Positions 43,626 through 52,146 of a DNA stretch of 64,000 nucleotides are shown here, in pieces (position 1 is the first letter of the stretch; every line of letters begins with the position of its first letter). A program made the position numbers and the translations under genes. Below the pieces are notes generated by a model. It had not been told where the DNA came from, ran no database searches, and was given only the letters and a program-made list of their open reading frames with translations. The DNA is from JABSQH01 sp965230015 (lineage in GTDB: Bacteria > Actinomycetota > Acidimicrobiia > Acidimicrobiales > Ilumatobacteraceae): positions 186,001 through 250,000 of the forward strand of contig CBDDKF010000014.1 of the NCBI GenBank assembly GCA_965230015.1. Reading direction: 5' to 3'.

Positions 43626-44378
43626 ATGGCTGTGGAGCAGGTGGCCGTGGTCGGGCATCGAGGCGCATCTAGCGAGGCCCCAGAGAACACGATGAGTGCC
43701 TTCGAGCGTTGTTTGGAACTCGGAGCGAACGGGATCGAGTTCGATGTCCAACTGACGAGCGATGGATTCCCCGTGGTGATCCACGATCAGATGCTCGACC
43801 GGACTACGACAGGCTCTGGCCCGGTCTTCGAAGCAACGCTGGATCAGATCCGCGTCCTCGACGCGGGCCGCTGGTGGGACGAGAGCTTCGCTGGGGAACG
43901 GGTGCCGCTGCTCGACGACGTCCTCAGCCTGCCGAGCGAGATGTTTGAGCTTGAGATCAAGACGTGGGGCCGAGCAGCTCTTGACGCAGTGCTTGATGCG
44001 GTCGACCGCGCCGGAGTGTTCGACCGAGTGAAGTTCACTGGCTGGAACCACCCGATGTTGTGCCGTCTGAAGGCCGAGCGTCCCGACGCTCGAATTGGGT
44101 TGTTCGCCCAGCCGCCGCAACCGTGGATGAACGAGGCGGTGTTCGAGCGGTACGTGTTGGGTACTGCGGAGACGGCTGGTTTCGACGTAGCGCACGTGTA
44201 TGCCGGAGCGATCACCGAGCGGATCGCGGCGGGGCTCGGCGAACTCGGCTACGCCGTGTATGCGAACGATGCGGTTGGACGCGATCAGGTCCTACAAGCA
44301 CGCGACGCCGGGGCTCAGTCGATCTCCACCAACGACGTTGCCTTGGCCCTATCGCTTCTGACCAACCATCCGGCGTGA
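43626..44378 (+). CDS. Glycerophosphodiester phosphodiesterase
   Basis: 250 residues from MAVEQVAVVGHRGASSEAPE. The catalytic HRG-A-x-x-x-x-P-E-N-T block, GANGIEFDVQLTSDGFPVVIHD (metal-binding Glu/Asp and second His) and FELEIKTWG are all present; the C-terminal GYAVYANDAVGRDQVL corresponds to the usual W-T-V-N strand. A cytoplasmic or secreted form would hydrolyse glycerophosphodiesters to glycerol-3-phosphate; no signal peptide is present, so cytoplasmic. The start avoids an upstream extension reading through non-coding DNA. Confidence 0.9.
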   Translation: MAVEQVAVVGHRGASSEAPENTMSAFERCLELGANGIEFDVQLTSDGFPVVIHDQMLDRTTTGSGPVFEATLDQIRVLDAGRWWDESFAGERVPLLDDVLSLPSEMFELEIKTWGRAALDAVLDAVDRAGVFDRVKFTGWNHPMLCRLKAERPDARIGLFAQPPQPWMNEAVFERYVLGTAETAGFDVAHVYAGAITERIAAGLGELGYAVYANDAVGRDQVLQARDAGAQSISTNDVALALSLLTNHPA

Positions 44379-44506
44379 CGCCAGATCCTGCAGCACCTCC
44401 GAACCACGCCGCCAGCCCCAACGCGCACACCCAACGCTCAAACCGCAACGAATCACACACCGACCCCCCCACGCGTAACAGCACCTCGAGACTGGCCGAA
44501 GACCGG

Positions 44507-44516
44507 CGCTGTATCG
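44507..44516 (+). repeat. Left half of an array repeat interrupted by IS copy 2
   Basis: CGCTGTATCG abuts the IS; with GCAC at 45977 it restores TGTATCGGCAC. Confidence 0.75.
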
Positions 44517-44720
44517 ATGCCTCTTTGGGTGTCAAGGGGTTGTTCGGCGCTGTAGGCGCGCGTGTGGTTCGACCCTCTTGCCGGGTGGCGGGGTCGGTCG
44601 TAGGGTCGGTGTTCGGGTTCGGGAGTGACTTGTCCGAAGAGCCGGCTGTTCAGGATTTGAGGCCGGTCACGCTGGAGTCAGAGTCGTTCCTGGGTTGTCC
44701 TCCCGGGCCCACCAGGTTGC

Positions 44721-45755
44721 TCAGCGGGTGAGTGCTTTGGCGTCGTGGACGAGGTGCCGGTAGACGGTGTCGGAGATCCGGCGTTTCAACGCTCGCAGCG
44801 CTTCTTTGGATGACTTGCCTTCGTCGAGTTTGCGGTCGTAGAACGCGCGGCCGATGGTGTCGTGGCGGAGCTGGCTGATAGCGATCACTTGGATCGCCCA
44901 GTTGAGTTGCCGATTGCCGCGGGGGTTGAGCCGGTGCCGGACTTTGTCGCCCGAGGAGGCTTCGATCGGGGCGGTGCCGTTGTAGCTGGCGTAGCGATAC
45001 CGGGTGGGGAACCGGTCGATGTTGCCGGTGTGGCCGATGATGATCGCGGCAGTGACTGGGCCGAGCCCGACGACGTCGGTCAGGGTGGTTCCCGACGCTT
45101 TGACCGCAGCGGTGATGCGCCGTTTGGAGACCTTCATCTTGGCGGTGATCTCGTTGATCGAGTCGACGAGATCGTGGGCGAGGTCGAGGCGTTGGCGACT
45201 CATCGAGTCGGTCGGCGAGTAACGGTCCAACAGTGTGTTGACCCTGGTCATCGACGTCATTCGGAACTCGGCTCCGCCGGGGAACATCTCACACAGCAAT
45301 GCATGCAGCCGACAGCTCTCGAGATTCTTCTGCCGTCCGAGATCTCGTTGCCGCTTGGCCAGTAGCCGCAAGATCCGGGTGTGATCGTCGGGCAACACCG
45401 CGGCGAGATCGTTGGCCCGCAACGCGGCGATAGCGACTGAGCGGGCATCGTTAGGGTCGTTCTTCTGCGACCGACCAGTGCTCAACGTGCGCACCCGAGA
45501 GGCGCGCACCGCTGGCACGTCAACAACGGTCTCACCCGCGGCGATCAGCTGCTGCGACAACAAGTAGCCGAGGCCTTGGGCGGACTCGACCGCCCACACT
45601 CGATCATCGCGGAACCCGTCCGCCCACTCCCGCAACAACGCGGCTTGGGTCGGACAGGAACGAATACAGATCTCGTCGACAACGGTCTCGAACGCGTCGA
45701 CCGCAACAGCGGTGTGGGATGCCTTGTGAGGGTCAATCCCGATCGTGATGGACAT
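44721..45755 (-). CDS. IS110-family DEDD transposase (copy 2)
   Basis: 344 residues, identical in amino-acid sequence to copies 1 and 3, with Asp8, Glu57, Asp100 and Asp103 intact. Expected to be active together with the adjacent bridge RNA. Confidence 0.95.
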   Translation of the reverse strand: MSITIGIDPHKASHTAVAVDAFETVVDEICIRSCPTQAALLREWADGFRDDRVWAVESAQGLGYLLSQQLIAAGETVVDVPAVRASRVRTLSTGRSQKNDPNDARSVAIAALRANDLAAVLPDDHTRILRLLAKRQRDLGRQKNLESCRLHALLCEMFPGGAEFRMTSMTRVNTLLDRYSPTDSMSRQRLDLAHDLVDSINEITAKMKVSKRRITAAVKASGTTLTDVVGLGPVTAAIIIGHTGNIDRFPTRYRYASYNGTAPIEASSGDKVRHRLNPRGNRQLNWAIQVIAISQLRHDTIGRAFYDRKLDEGKSSKEALRALKRRISDTVYRHLVHDAKALTR

Positions 45756-45775
45756 GACAGTGGTGCCTTTCTCTC

Positions 45776-45956
45776 AGCGATAGAGCCAAGGGTGGGCACT
45801 CCTGATTCGAGCCGATCGTGTTCGCGCCTCTTTCGAGCCACACCCCGACCGATGGACACCGACCGGCTGACAGTTCGATACAAAGCCAACCCGCAGGCGG
45901 CAGGCACATCAGAGTCAACCGACCGGCACCACCGACGCTACGACAACCGCCGCAAC
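45776..45956 (-). ncRNA. IS110 bridge RNA (copy 2)
   Basis: Same two-loop structure as copy 1. The left target guide (45903-45911, minus strand) reads TGATGTGCC instead of GGAAGTGCC. The right target guide GTATCG and donor guides AAAGAGGC and GAATCAG are unchanged. Transcript ends approximate. Confidence 0.78.
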
Positions 45957-45976
45957 GCACCCACCGACTCAATCAG

Positions 45977-46018
45977 GCACCGACGCGCTCGCTGGTGCGC
46001 CAGAATGTGCGATGCCGG
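45977..46018 (+). repeat. Right half of the repeat interrupted by IS copy 2
   Basis: GCACCGACGCGCTCGCTGG then CGCCAGAATGTGCGATG. Confidence 0.78.
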
Positions 46019-46033
46019 AGGTGACCGTCCTAC

Positions 46034-46549
46034 ATGCACGAGACTCCCGACGATCTCGAACGCCTCCAGGAGGTGCTCGACACGAGCCTGGCCGACAGCG
46101 GCACACACATTCGAAGCGCGTTCAGCCAGGACAACCGACCAACAGCGCGTGAGCTGGTCGACTACCTGCCCGGGATCTTTGAGATGCACCTCGCGGTCAT
46201 CGCGGGAGACGGCGCGCCGCTCGTGGCTCCGGTCGATGGATTCCTGCTTCGGGGCCGGATTTGTCTGGGGCTTCCTTCGCAGTCGGTTCGCGCATCTCTC
46301 GTTCGACACGACCCTCGAGTCAGTGCGTCGTACATCGGCACGACGGCCTCGTTCATCGTTCATGGATCCTTTGTGGAGATCGACGACGAGCATCCCGACG
46401 TCGACCTCTACAAAGACTCGGCGAGAGCGCTCTATGTGGCCGAGTACGGAGGTTGGTTCGAGTCGTACTTGACCCAGAAGTGGGAGACCGAAGGACGCGG
46501 CACCGCAGGGGTCATCGAACCCCGGAAGCTCTTCGCCAAGCGCGAGTAG
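46034..46549 (+). CDS. Pyridoxamine 5'-phosphate oxidase-fold protein
   Basis: 171 residues. A split-barrel flavin/F420-binding fold is indicated by GAPLVAPVDGFLLRGRICLG, the strand VRASLVRHDPRVSASYI and TTASFIVHGSFVEIDDE. This is typical of the PNPOx-like/F420-dependent family, which bind FMN or F420 and reduce or oxidise small molecules. The first 40 residues are helical. It starts at an ATG just after the interrupted repeat and forms a one-gene unit. Confidence 0.82.
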   Translation: MHETPDDLERLQEVLDTSLADSGTHIRSAFSQDNRPTARELVDYLPGIFEMHLAVIAGDGAPLVAPVDGFLLRGRICLGLPSQSVRASLVRHDPRVSASYIGTTASFIVHGSFVEIDDEHPDVDLYKDSARALYVAEYGGWFESYLTQKWETEGRGTAGVIEPRKLFAKRE

Positions 46550-46648
46550 CCAGGAGGTGCACCGCCACTGCGGCGACCTGGTCCACCAGCACGGTGCCGA
46601 CGCGTTTTTGAGGGCACGCATGTCGCTCACGGCATGGGCACCCGTCAA

Positions 46649-46703
46649 CCCGATCGGGAACGGCACCTATCGAACGCTCAGGCCCAACCGGAAATGCGCG
46701 GCC
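46649..46703 (+). repeat. Array repeat, copy 29
   Basis: Left arm GATCGGGAACGGCAC, right arm CAACCGGAAATGCGCGG. Confidence 0.75.
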
Positions 46704-46731
46704 ACATGGCCCCCGATGCGAACATGGCAAG

Positions 46732-47349
46732 GTGATCGTCGCAGCGGAGGGTCCCAGCGCCGCGGGCAAGTCGACGTGGGCGAATACCTTCTTGAGCCGG
46801 CACGTGGTTCCCGAGACGGGCACGGTCGATGTTCCGGCGTCGATGTCGGACGCCGAGCACGCAGCGTTCTGGAGCACCGTCAACTGCGCCCGCTGGAAGG
46901 ACGCGGTCAGTGTCGAGGAGGCCACCGGGCTTGCGGTGTGCGACACCGATCCGCTCAAGCTGCACTACGACTACTGCCTCGCACGCGTCGGGGCTGCGAA
47001 CTGGGAGCGGTTCGACTTTGGTGTTGCCGAGGTCGCCGCGGCGATCTCTGAACAGCGGCTTGGTATCGCCGATCTCGTCGTTGTCCATCTGCCCGACGAT
47101 CAGACTCTGGAGCGACAGCGAGACGCCGATCGGTCCCGGCGGCGACGCAACTTCGAGTTGCACCGCCGCCTGGCCGAGCCGCTCCAAGACTGGTACCAGA
47201 CACTCGACCGGCTCGATCCAGGTCGAGTCCGCTGGAGTTTCCTCAACCTCTACCGGCCTTACGTGCACCGAAACAGATTCGACCGGGAGCTCTTCTCCGC
47301 CTGGATGGCTGATCTCCCTGGCCGAACAGCCCACAGTTACAAGCAGTAG
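46732..47349 (+). CDS. P-loop NTPase, putative small-molecule kinase
   Basis: 205 residues from a GTG. Walker A is AAEGPSAAGKSTWANTF; the Walker B-like strand is IADLVVVHLP; a lid-like basic region is QRDADRSRRRRNFELHRRL. The pattern is of nucleoside/shikimate-type or antibiotic-modifying kinases. A second, unrelated P-loop kinase is at 52805. The substrate cannot be told. Confidence 0.78.
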   Translation: MIVAAEGPSAAGKSTWANTFLSRHVVPETGTVDVPASMSDAEHAAFWSTVNCARWKDAVSVEEATGLAVCDTDPLKLHYDYCLARVGAANWERFDFGVAEVAAAISEQRLGIADLVVVHLPDDQTLERQRDADRSRRRRNFELHRRLAEPLQDWYQTLDRLDPGRVRWSFLNLYRPYVHRNRFDRELFSAWMADLPGRTAHSYKQ

Positions 47350-47362
47350 GCAGCGACCAAAC

Positions 47363-47415
47363 TCGCGATCGCGGCACAACCCGCTCGGTCCTCTGCGCTG
47401 CTGATCGCACGTTCC
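47363..47415 (+). repeat. Array repeat, copy 30
   Basis: Left arm CGCGATCGCGGCAC, centre AACCCGCTCGGTCC, right part CTGCGCTGCTG. Confidence 0.65.
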
Positions 47416-47462
47416 GGATATCGAGCGGGCTACGGCTCACTCCGGCTGCAACGCTGCCAAGC

Positions 47463-48023
47463 GTGCTCGTTGCGCGACCACCCGTTGAGATCCGCGGCGA
47501 GCGGGTGGTACTTCGTCGCTACACATCCACGAACGCCTCCCAGCTCCAGCAAGCCATCCTCGAGAGCCTTGAACACCTCATGCCGTGGATGCCATGGGCC
47601 GCGCTCGAACCGCTCACGCTGTCAGACCGCGAACAGCTGATTGCCAAGTGGTCAGAACAGTGGGAACGAGGTGAGGCCTTCATGTTCGGGATCTTCCGCA
47701 ACGACGTTCTCGTTGGCGGGTGCGGTCTCAACAAGCGAGTAGGAGCGCACGGTCTTGACATCGGATACTGGACCCGCACCTCAGCGATACAGCAGGGCGT
47801 GGCGATCGACGCTGCTCGCTGTCTTGTCCACACGGCTCTCGCGATGCGTGGAGTTGACTTCGTGGAGGTTCATCATGACGTGGCAAACGTCGCGAGTCGC
47901 CGAGTGCCCGAACGCGTGGGCTTCACGCTCGTCGGTGAGCGAGCCGCCACGGTTGGCGCTCCAGCGGAGACCGGTACTGACTTGGTGTGGCGGCTCGACC
48001 GGGCGCGCTGGCAACAGCTGTAA
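47463..48023 (+). CDS. GNAT acetyltransferase, RimJ/RimL type
   Basis: 186 residues from a GTG. It begins VEIRGERVVLRRYTSTNASQ, the usual RimJ/L opening; LVGGCGLNKRV and LDIGYWTRTSAIQQGVAIDA form the acetyl-CoA site, and NVASRRVPERVGFTLVGE follows the family's N-x-x-S-x-x-(V/L)-x-E-(R/K)-x-G-F pattern. Likely acetylates an amino group on a small molecule or a protein N-terminus. Confidence 0.86.
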   Translation: MLVARPPVEIRGERVVLRRYTSTNASQLQQAILESLEHLMPWMPWAALEPLTLSDREQLIAKWSEQWERGEAFMFGIFRNDVLVGGCGLNKRVGAHGLDIGYWTRTSAIQQGVAIDAARCLVHTALAMRGVDFVEVHHDVANVASRRVPERVGFTLVGERAATVGAPAETGTDLVWRLDRARWQQL

Positions 48024-48122
48024 GCGGGTGGCTCTTGTCTGGTGGGTCGGATGTCAGACGGCGAACCGGCCGGAGGACACTGCCGTGGCATCGAACGTGG
48101 TCGTCGCGGGAGCGGCTCCTTG

Positions 48123-48572
48123 CTATGGGCTGTGGAGGTCCATTGAGAAGTGCGTGTCAGTGTCGTCCTGTCCGACTTCTTCGAAGCCACATGAGCGATA
48201 CAGCTCGATTGCGGAGAGCCACGGCGTGTCAGTCAAGACACGCACTTCGGCCATCCCGCAGGCGCGCGCTCTGGCGATGAGTTCCACAACGACCAGTCGC
48301 CCAAAGCCCTGCCGTCGGTGCGAGGCGGCCACCGACATCCTGACGATCCGACCACCGTCGACGCCTTCGGGCACGAGCGCCCCTGTAGCGACAATCTCCG
48401 ACTCGTGCTCGACGACGATGACGTGTCCGCCTCGGGCGACGTAGTTGCCGGCAATGTCGGCGAGGTCTCGGTTGTAGCCGGCGTCGAAGCTCGCTCCCCA
48501 GCGCTCACGGAGACCGGCAAGCACCAAGCGTTGCACGGCGTGTTGATCGTGTGCGGTGAAGTCACGGACCAC
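48123..48572 (-). CDS. GNAT acetyltransferase
   Basis: 149 residues. Motif A is IVRMSVAASHRRQGFGRLVV (R-R-Q-G-F-G), followed by VRVLTDTPWLSAIELYRSCGFEEV, a textbook beta-6/alpha-4 step. Substrate unknown. It is convergent with the GNAT at 47463, and the two proteins belong to different GNAT branches. Confidence 0.87.
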   Translation of the reverse strand: MVRDFTAHDQHAVQRLVLAGLRERWGASFDAGYNRDLADIAGNYVARGGHVIVVEHESEIVATGALVPEGVDGGRIVRMSVAASHRRQGFGRLVVVELIARARACGMAEVRVLTDTPWLSAIELYRSCGFEEVGQDDTDTHFSMDLHSP

Positions 48573-48647
48573 AACCGCATTCTGACGCCGCCGAGCAGGC
48601 GACCCTGCTCAATCACGCCGATCGATCTCACAAAGGGGGACGCAGGC

Positions 48648-48698
48648 CTGCGCATCGCAGCACGTCGAGCGTTCAGCGATCAACGCGAACACGCGCGC
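48648..48698 (+). repeat. Array repeat, copy 31 (diverged)
   Basis: Left arm GCGCATCGCAGCACG, centre TCGAGCGTTCAGCG, right part CAACGCGAACACGCGC. Confidence 0.55.
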
Positions 48699-49016
48699 CG
48701 GCTACGACGACGACGCCGCCGATCAGGGTCAGCAGATCGTCCCAACCTGCCACCGAACGGTCCGCGAATGGTCGACCGACGCGGAACACGGCCTAACTCC
48801 GCTTGAGTTTGCGCCCTCGCCGTCTTCGATAGCCCATGGCTGGTTCAGTGACGAGTTGCTCTCGATCCACCTTGACGCGCTCGAACGGCAGCAACAACCC
48901 GACGGCGGTTGGCCCTGACCTGGCAGCCACCGAGCACCGCAAGCGAGTGCGACTGGCGATCGAACCGCACGCTTGCAGCAGTCCGCACCCTTCACGGCTA
49001 CGACCGACTCACCTAG
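48691..49016 (+). pseudogene. Remnant of a DGGW-type helical-repeat protein gene
   Basis: No start codon; the reading frame emerges from the repeat (RAGYDDAADQGQQIVP). It runs through WFSDELLSIHLDALERQQQP and DGGWP, then needs a 1-nt shift near 48913-48916 to continue LTWQPPSTASECDWRSN and TLAAVRTLHGYDRLT to the TAG at 49014-49016. QQ-P-DGGW-P-x-x-W-x-PPS is the tail of actinobacterial squalene-cyclase-like or prenyltransferase-like repeat proteins. Both the 5' truncation and the frameshift indicate decay. Confidence 0.65.
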
Positions 49017-49237
49017 CTCTGCCGTTGCGCGGCGGTTCGCCCTCGCCGCTGGCCTTTCCTCTGTGGTGAGCGACGCGGGCACAGTGCCGATTGCTCGACC
49101 GGCAGAAGGCCGGCTGGCCGCCCGGTATCAGAGCGCTACGGGCAGTGATCCGATCGATGTTGGCGGACGGCGCAGCCGCTGGCTTCGGCACGCAACTCGT
49201 TTCCTGCCGGGAGTTGAGCGGGCCACACTGATCGTTC

Positions 49238-50152
49238 GTGGCGACGAAGATGCACGCCGACGAAGTCGAGGTCAACGAAGGTGTGGTCTGCGACCTCGTG
49301 GCTGACCAGTTTCCGGAGTACTCGCATATGCAGCTGCGCGTGGTGGAGCCGTGGGGAACGGACAATGCGATCTGGCGGTTGGGCGACGAGTTGGTTGTTC
49401 GATTGCCACGAGTCCATTGGGCCACCCCGCAGGTTGACCTCGAGGAGCGATGGTTGCCCGTCCTTTCAGAGCATCTCACTGTCGGTGTTCCCGAACCGAT
49501 CGCGGTCGGTCAGCCCGGACGTGGGTATCCGTTCCCATGGGCGATCCATCGATGGCTGCACGGTGAGCCAGCGGATCCAGCGCTCATCGATGCGCCGCTT
49601 GCGTTCGCTGGTGACGTCGCAACAGTGGTCGTCGAGCTTCGCTCGGTGCCGACCAAGGACGCACCGTCTGCCCGCAACCGGGCGCGTCCTGTTCAAGAGT
49701 ACGACGAGTCGACTCGGCGTGTGATCGAAGCCGCGAGTCACATGATTGACGCTGACGCAGCACTTGCCATCTGGGAAGAAGCGTTGGCTGCCCCGCCCTA
49801 TGACGGTGAACCGGTGTGGGTGCACGGTGACCTCGAAGGCAACTGCTTGCTCACCGGTGGTCGTCTCACTGGTCTCGTCGACTGGGGATCAGCATGTGCC
49901 GGTGACCCCGCTGTCGACATTCAAGTGGTGTGGTCGCCCCTGTTTTCGGCCGCCGCACGTGAGCACTTTCTGCGACTCGTCGACGCTGACGACGCGGCGA
50001 TCGCCCGTAGCCGCGGTGCCGCCGTCCAACAGGCATGTGCGGCGCTGCCGTACTACCAGCAGACCTACCCACTGATCGTCGAACGATCGATCCACAAGCT
50101 CACCACCCTCGGCGTGCGGGCCAACCGTGCACCAACCGACCCCGCTCGATAG
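49238..50152 (+). CDS. Aminoglycoside phosphotransferase-family kinase
   Basis: 304 residues from a GTG (ATG four codons later). The APH fold is shown by VVRLPRVHWATPQVDLEERW, FPWAIHRWLHGE, the catalytic loop VWVHGDLEGNCLLTGGRL (HGDxxxxN) and LVDWGSACAGDPAVDI (metal Asp). It is similar to macrolide/hydroxyurea phosphotransferase-like members. It may phosphorylate an antibiotic or an endogenous metabolite; resistance is not assured. A second, distinct APH-type kinase is at 61481. Confidence 0.86.
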   Translation: MATKMHADEVEVNEGVVCDLVADQFPEYSHMQLRVVEPWGTDNAIWRLGDELVVRLPRVHWATPQVDLEERWLPVLSEHLTVGVPEPIAVGQPGRGYPFPWAIHRWLHGEPADPALIDAPLAFAGDVATVVVELRSVPTKDAPSARNRARPVQEYDESTRRVIEAASHMIDADAALAIWEEALAAPPYDGEPVWVHGDLEGNCLLTGGRLTGLVDWGSACAGDPAVDIQVVWSPLFSAAAREHFLRLVDADDAAIARSRGAAVQQACAALPYYQQTYPLIVERSIHKLTTLGVRANRAPTDPAR

Positions 50153-50179
50153 TCACCTCCAAAGCGCCAAGAAGAATCC

Positions 50180-50222
50180 GCTCAGATCGGCATCGATTCG
50201 CTTGGCAACCTGCATGGAAGTG
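50180..50222 (+). repeat. Array repeat, copy 32
   Basis: Left arm GCTCAGATCGGCATCG, centre TTCGCTTGGCAACCTG (the last nine bases as in copy 6 apart from one), right part CATGGAAGTGG. Confidence 0.65.
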
Positions 50223-50344
50223 GAGGGTGTTCGCCGTGACAGTCCATCTAGCGTCAACCGTGTGGACCAGTCACTGCTCGATGCTGCCGACGGGTTGCCT
50301 AGCACCTCCGCGGCAGACGTCCTCTCAAGGGTTGGTTAGCGCTG

Positions 50345-50830
50345 ATGCCTGACGGCGTTGTCGTCCGCGAAGCCGTCGCGACAGATGAGGGCTTCATCAA
50401 GGAGATGCTGTACCTCGCAGCGAATGCACCGGGTCGGCCGTGGCCGTCGTTTAGTGAGTCGATGGCCGAACCGCGGAATCAGAGGTTCTGGCGCGGGTTC
50501 GGCGCGTCGAGCGATCTCGGTGTCGTCGCTGAGCGATCGGACGGACCGATTGGCGCGGCGTGGGTCCGTCACTTCGGCGCCAAGTCTTCGTCGGTCGATG
50601 AGGACGTGCGCACCCTAGCCATTGGTGTTGTGGAGCACGAACGCGGTCGAGGGGTGGGCCAGGTCCTGTTGGACGCCTTGGTCGTCTCTGCAAATCGGGC
50701 GCGCCTCACAGCGATCGATCTGACCGTTGGAGGGTCAAATAGAGCCGCCATGCGCCTGTACTCGAGCCGCGGTTTCGTGGTGGTTGCCGACTCTGGGAAC
50801 TCTGTACAGATGCGATTGGAGATTCGATAA
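50345..50830 (+). CDS. GNAT acetyltransferase
   Basis: 161 residues. VRTLAIGVVEHERGRGVGQVLL is motif A (R-G-R-G-V-G), followed by DLTVGGSNRAAMRLYSSRGF, the classic N-x-x-A-x-x-L-Y-x-x-x-G-F. An N-terminal helical segment LAANAPGRPWPSFSE is family-variable. Substrate unknown. Most canonical of the GNATs here. Confidence 0.9.
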   Translation: MPDGVVVREAVATDEGFIKEMLYLAANAPGRPWPSFSESMAEPRNQRFWRGFGASSDLGVVAERSDGPIGAAWVRHFGAKSSSVDEDVRTLAIGVVEHERGRGVGQVLLDALVVSANRARLTAIDLTVGGSNRAAMRLYSSRGFVVVADSGNSVQMRLEIR

Positions 50831-51098
50831 CTGACCGTCTTCGATCTGACCGTCTGAGATCCACCGCATGTATCGGTGTGAGCGGCCCCGAGGGATCGTC
50901 ACGAAGATGCCAGCGGTTGCAGGCGCACATGAACTCACGAGCTCCAAGTCGCTGAGCCCTTCGATCACGGCAGGTGTCGAGCGCTCGCCTTCGATCGACG
51001 GCGCCCCTCGACGTTGCAGTACTGGCGGGCGGTCGTAGCGACGATCCCTCGCTCCAGCTGACCTTCGTCCGACTTGGGAGGACGTACCGTTGGTCGAC

Positions 51099-51974
51099 AT
51101 GAAGGGGATTGTCCTTGCCGGCGGTACCGGTTCGCGGCTTCATCCGATCACGCGTGGGACGTCCAAGCAGTTACTGCCGGTCTACGACAAACCAATGGTG
51201 TACTACCCGCTTGCGGTGCTGATGTCGGCTGGCATCCGCGACGTGTTGATGATCACGACACCAGAGGACGCCACGGCGTTCCAACGGCTCCTTGGCGACG
51301 GCTCCAGATGGGGCATCGAGCTGAGCTACGCAACGCAACCGCGGCCAGAGGGACTAGCGCAAGCCTTCATGATCGGAGCGGACTTTCTCGCAGGCGACGG
51401 CGCGGCACTGGTGCTCGGAGACAACCTGTTCTATGGCGCCGATCTCGACTCGATGGCTGCGACAGCGGCCTCGCAGACCGCTGGCGCAACGGTGTTCGCA
51501 TACAGAGTGAATGACCCCGGCCGCTACGGCGTCATCGAGTTCGATCGACACGATCGAGTGCTCAGTATCGAGGAGAAGCCCTCAAACCCGCGGTCGAACT
51601 GGGCGATCACCGGTCTGTACTTCTTCGATGGACAGGTGGCCGAGGTTGCGCGCAGCGTCAAGCCGTCGGCGCGTGACGAGCTCGAGATCACCTCGGTGAT
51701 TGAGCACTACCGACAACGTGATCAACTCAACGTTCAGACCCTGGATCGGGGATACGCATGGTTGGACATGGGCACGTTCGATTCCATGGTGGAGGCGTCC
51801 GAGCTGGTACGCGTGATCCAGAATCGCCAGAACCGACAGATCGCGTGCCTCGAACAGATCGCCTGGGAACGTGGCTGGATCGATGACGAGACCCTGCTAC
51901 GCGCCGGTGAAGAGATGGCCAACAACTCCTACGGACAACACCTCCTTCGCCTCGCGACGAACAACGAAGCCTGA
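51099..51974 (+). CDS. rmlA: Glucose-1-phosphate thymidylyltransferase
   Basis: 291 residues from MKGIVLAGGTGSRLHPITRG (a start 9 nt earlier is possible). The signature G-G-x-G-T/S-R-L, SKQLLPVYDKPMVYYPL, VLGDNLFYG, VIEFDRHDRVLSIEEKPSNP and YAWLDMGTFDSMVEAS are all intact. It makes dTDP-glucose from glucose-1-phosphate and dTTP, the first step of dTDP-rhamnose and other deoxysugar pathways. The usual rmlB/C/D partners are not adjacent, which is unusual; this is a solitary copy within the array. Confidence 0.94.
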   Translation: MKGIVLAGGTGSRLHPITRGTSKQLLPVYDKPMVYYPLAVLMSAGIRDVLMITTPEDATAFQRLLGDGSRWGIELSYATQPRPEGLAQAFMIGADFLAGDGAALVLGDNLFYGADLDSMAATAASQTAGATVFAYRVNDPGRYGVIEFDRHDRVLSIEEKPSNPRSNWAITGLYFFDGQVAEVARSVKPSARDELEITSVIEHYRQRDQLNVQTLDRGYAWLDMGTFDSMVEASELVRVIQNRQNRQIACLEQIAWERGWIDDETLLRAGEEMANNSYGQHLLRLATNNEA

Positions 51975-52052
51975 GCGACACAGGCGCGGACTTGATCCGC
52001 CGAGCGATAGGACCGCTCGATCACGCGCGCACGACCAGACCGACCTGGGCCA

Positions 52053-52113
52053 CGCATATCGGCACCTGCCGCTCAGGTGGAATCGAGCGACATTGGCCGT
52101 TCGGAATGCTGCC
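52053..52113 (+). repeat. Array repeat, copy 33
   Basis: Left arm CACGCATATCGGCAC, centre CTGCCGCTCAGGTGG, right arm CGTTCGGAATGCTGC. Upstream half GACCGCTCGATCACGCGCGC at 52012-52031; total about 100 bp. Confidence 0.78.
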
Positions 52114-52146
52114 CTCGTCGAGAGCGGGTTCGGTCAGACTGAAGGC

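Larger units (their letters stand above)
44517..45976 (-). mobile_element. IS110-family element, copy 2 (1460 bp)
   Basis: Same length, ends and orientation as the copy at 24801 and inserted at the same base of a repeat. It differs from that copy at two bases inside the target guide (45908 and 45911). Confidence 0.92.

Noticed and set aside
50831..50930. Array repeat near 50869 (GCATGTATCGGTG)
   Set aside because: Only part of the left arm matches and the right arm is missing; probably coincidence.
50735..51100. Minus-strand gene between the GNAT at 50345 and rmlA
   Set aside because: The middle part looks somewhat protein-like, but the frame overlaps the GNAT gene by nearly 100 bp and has no clear start; not strong enough to annotate.
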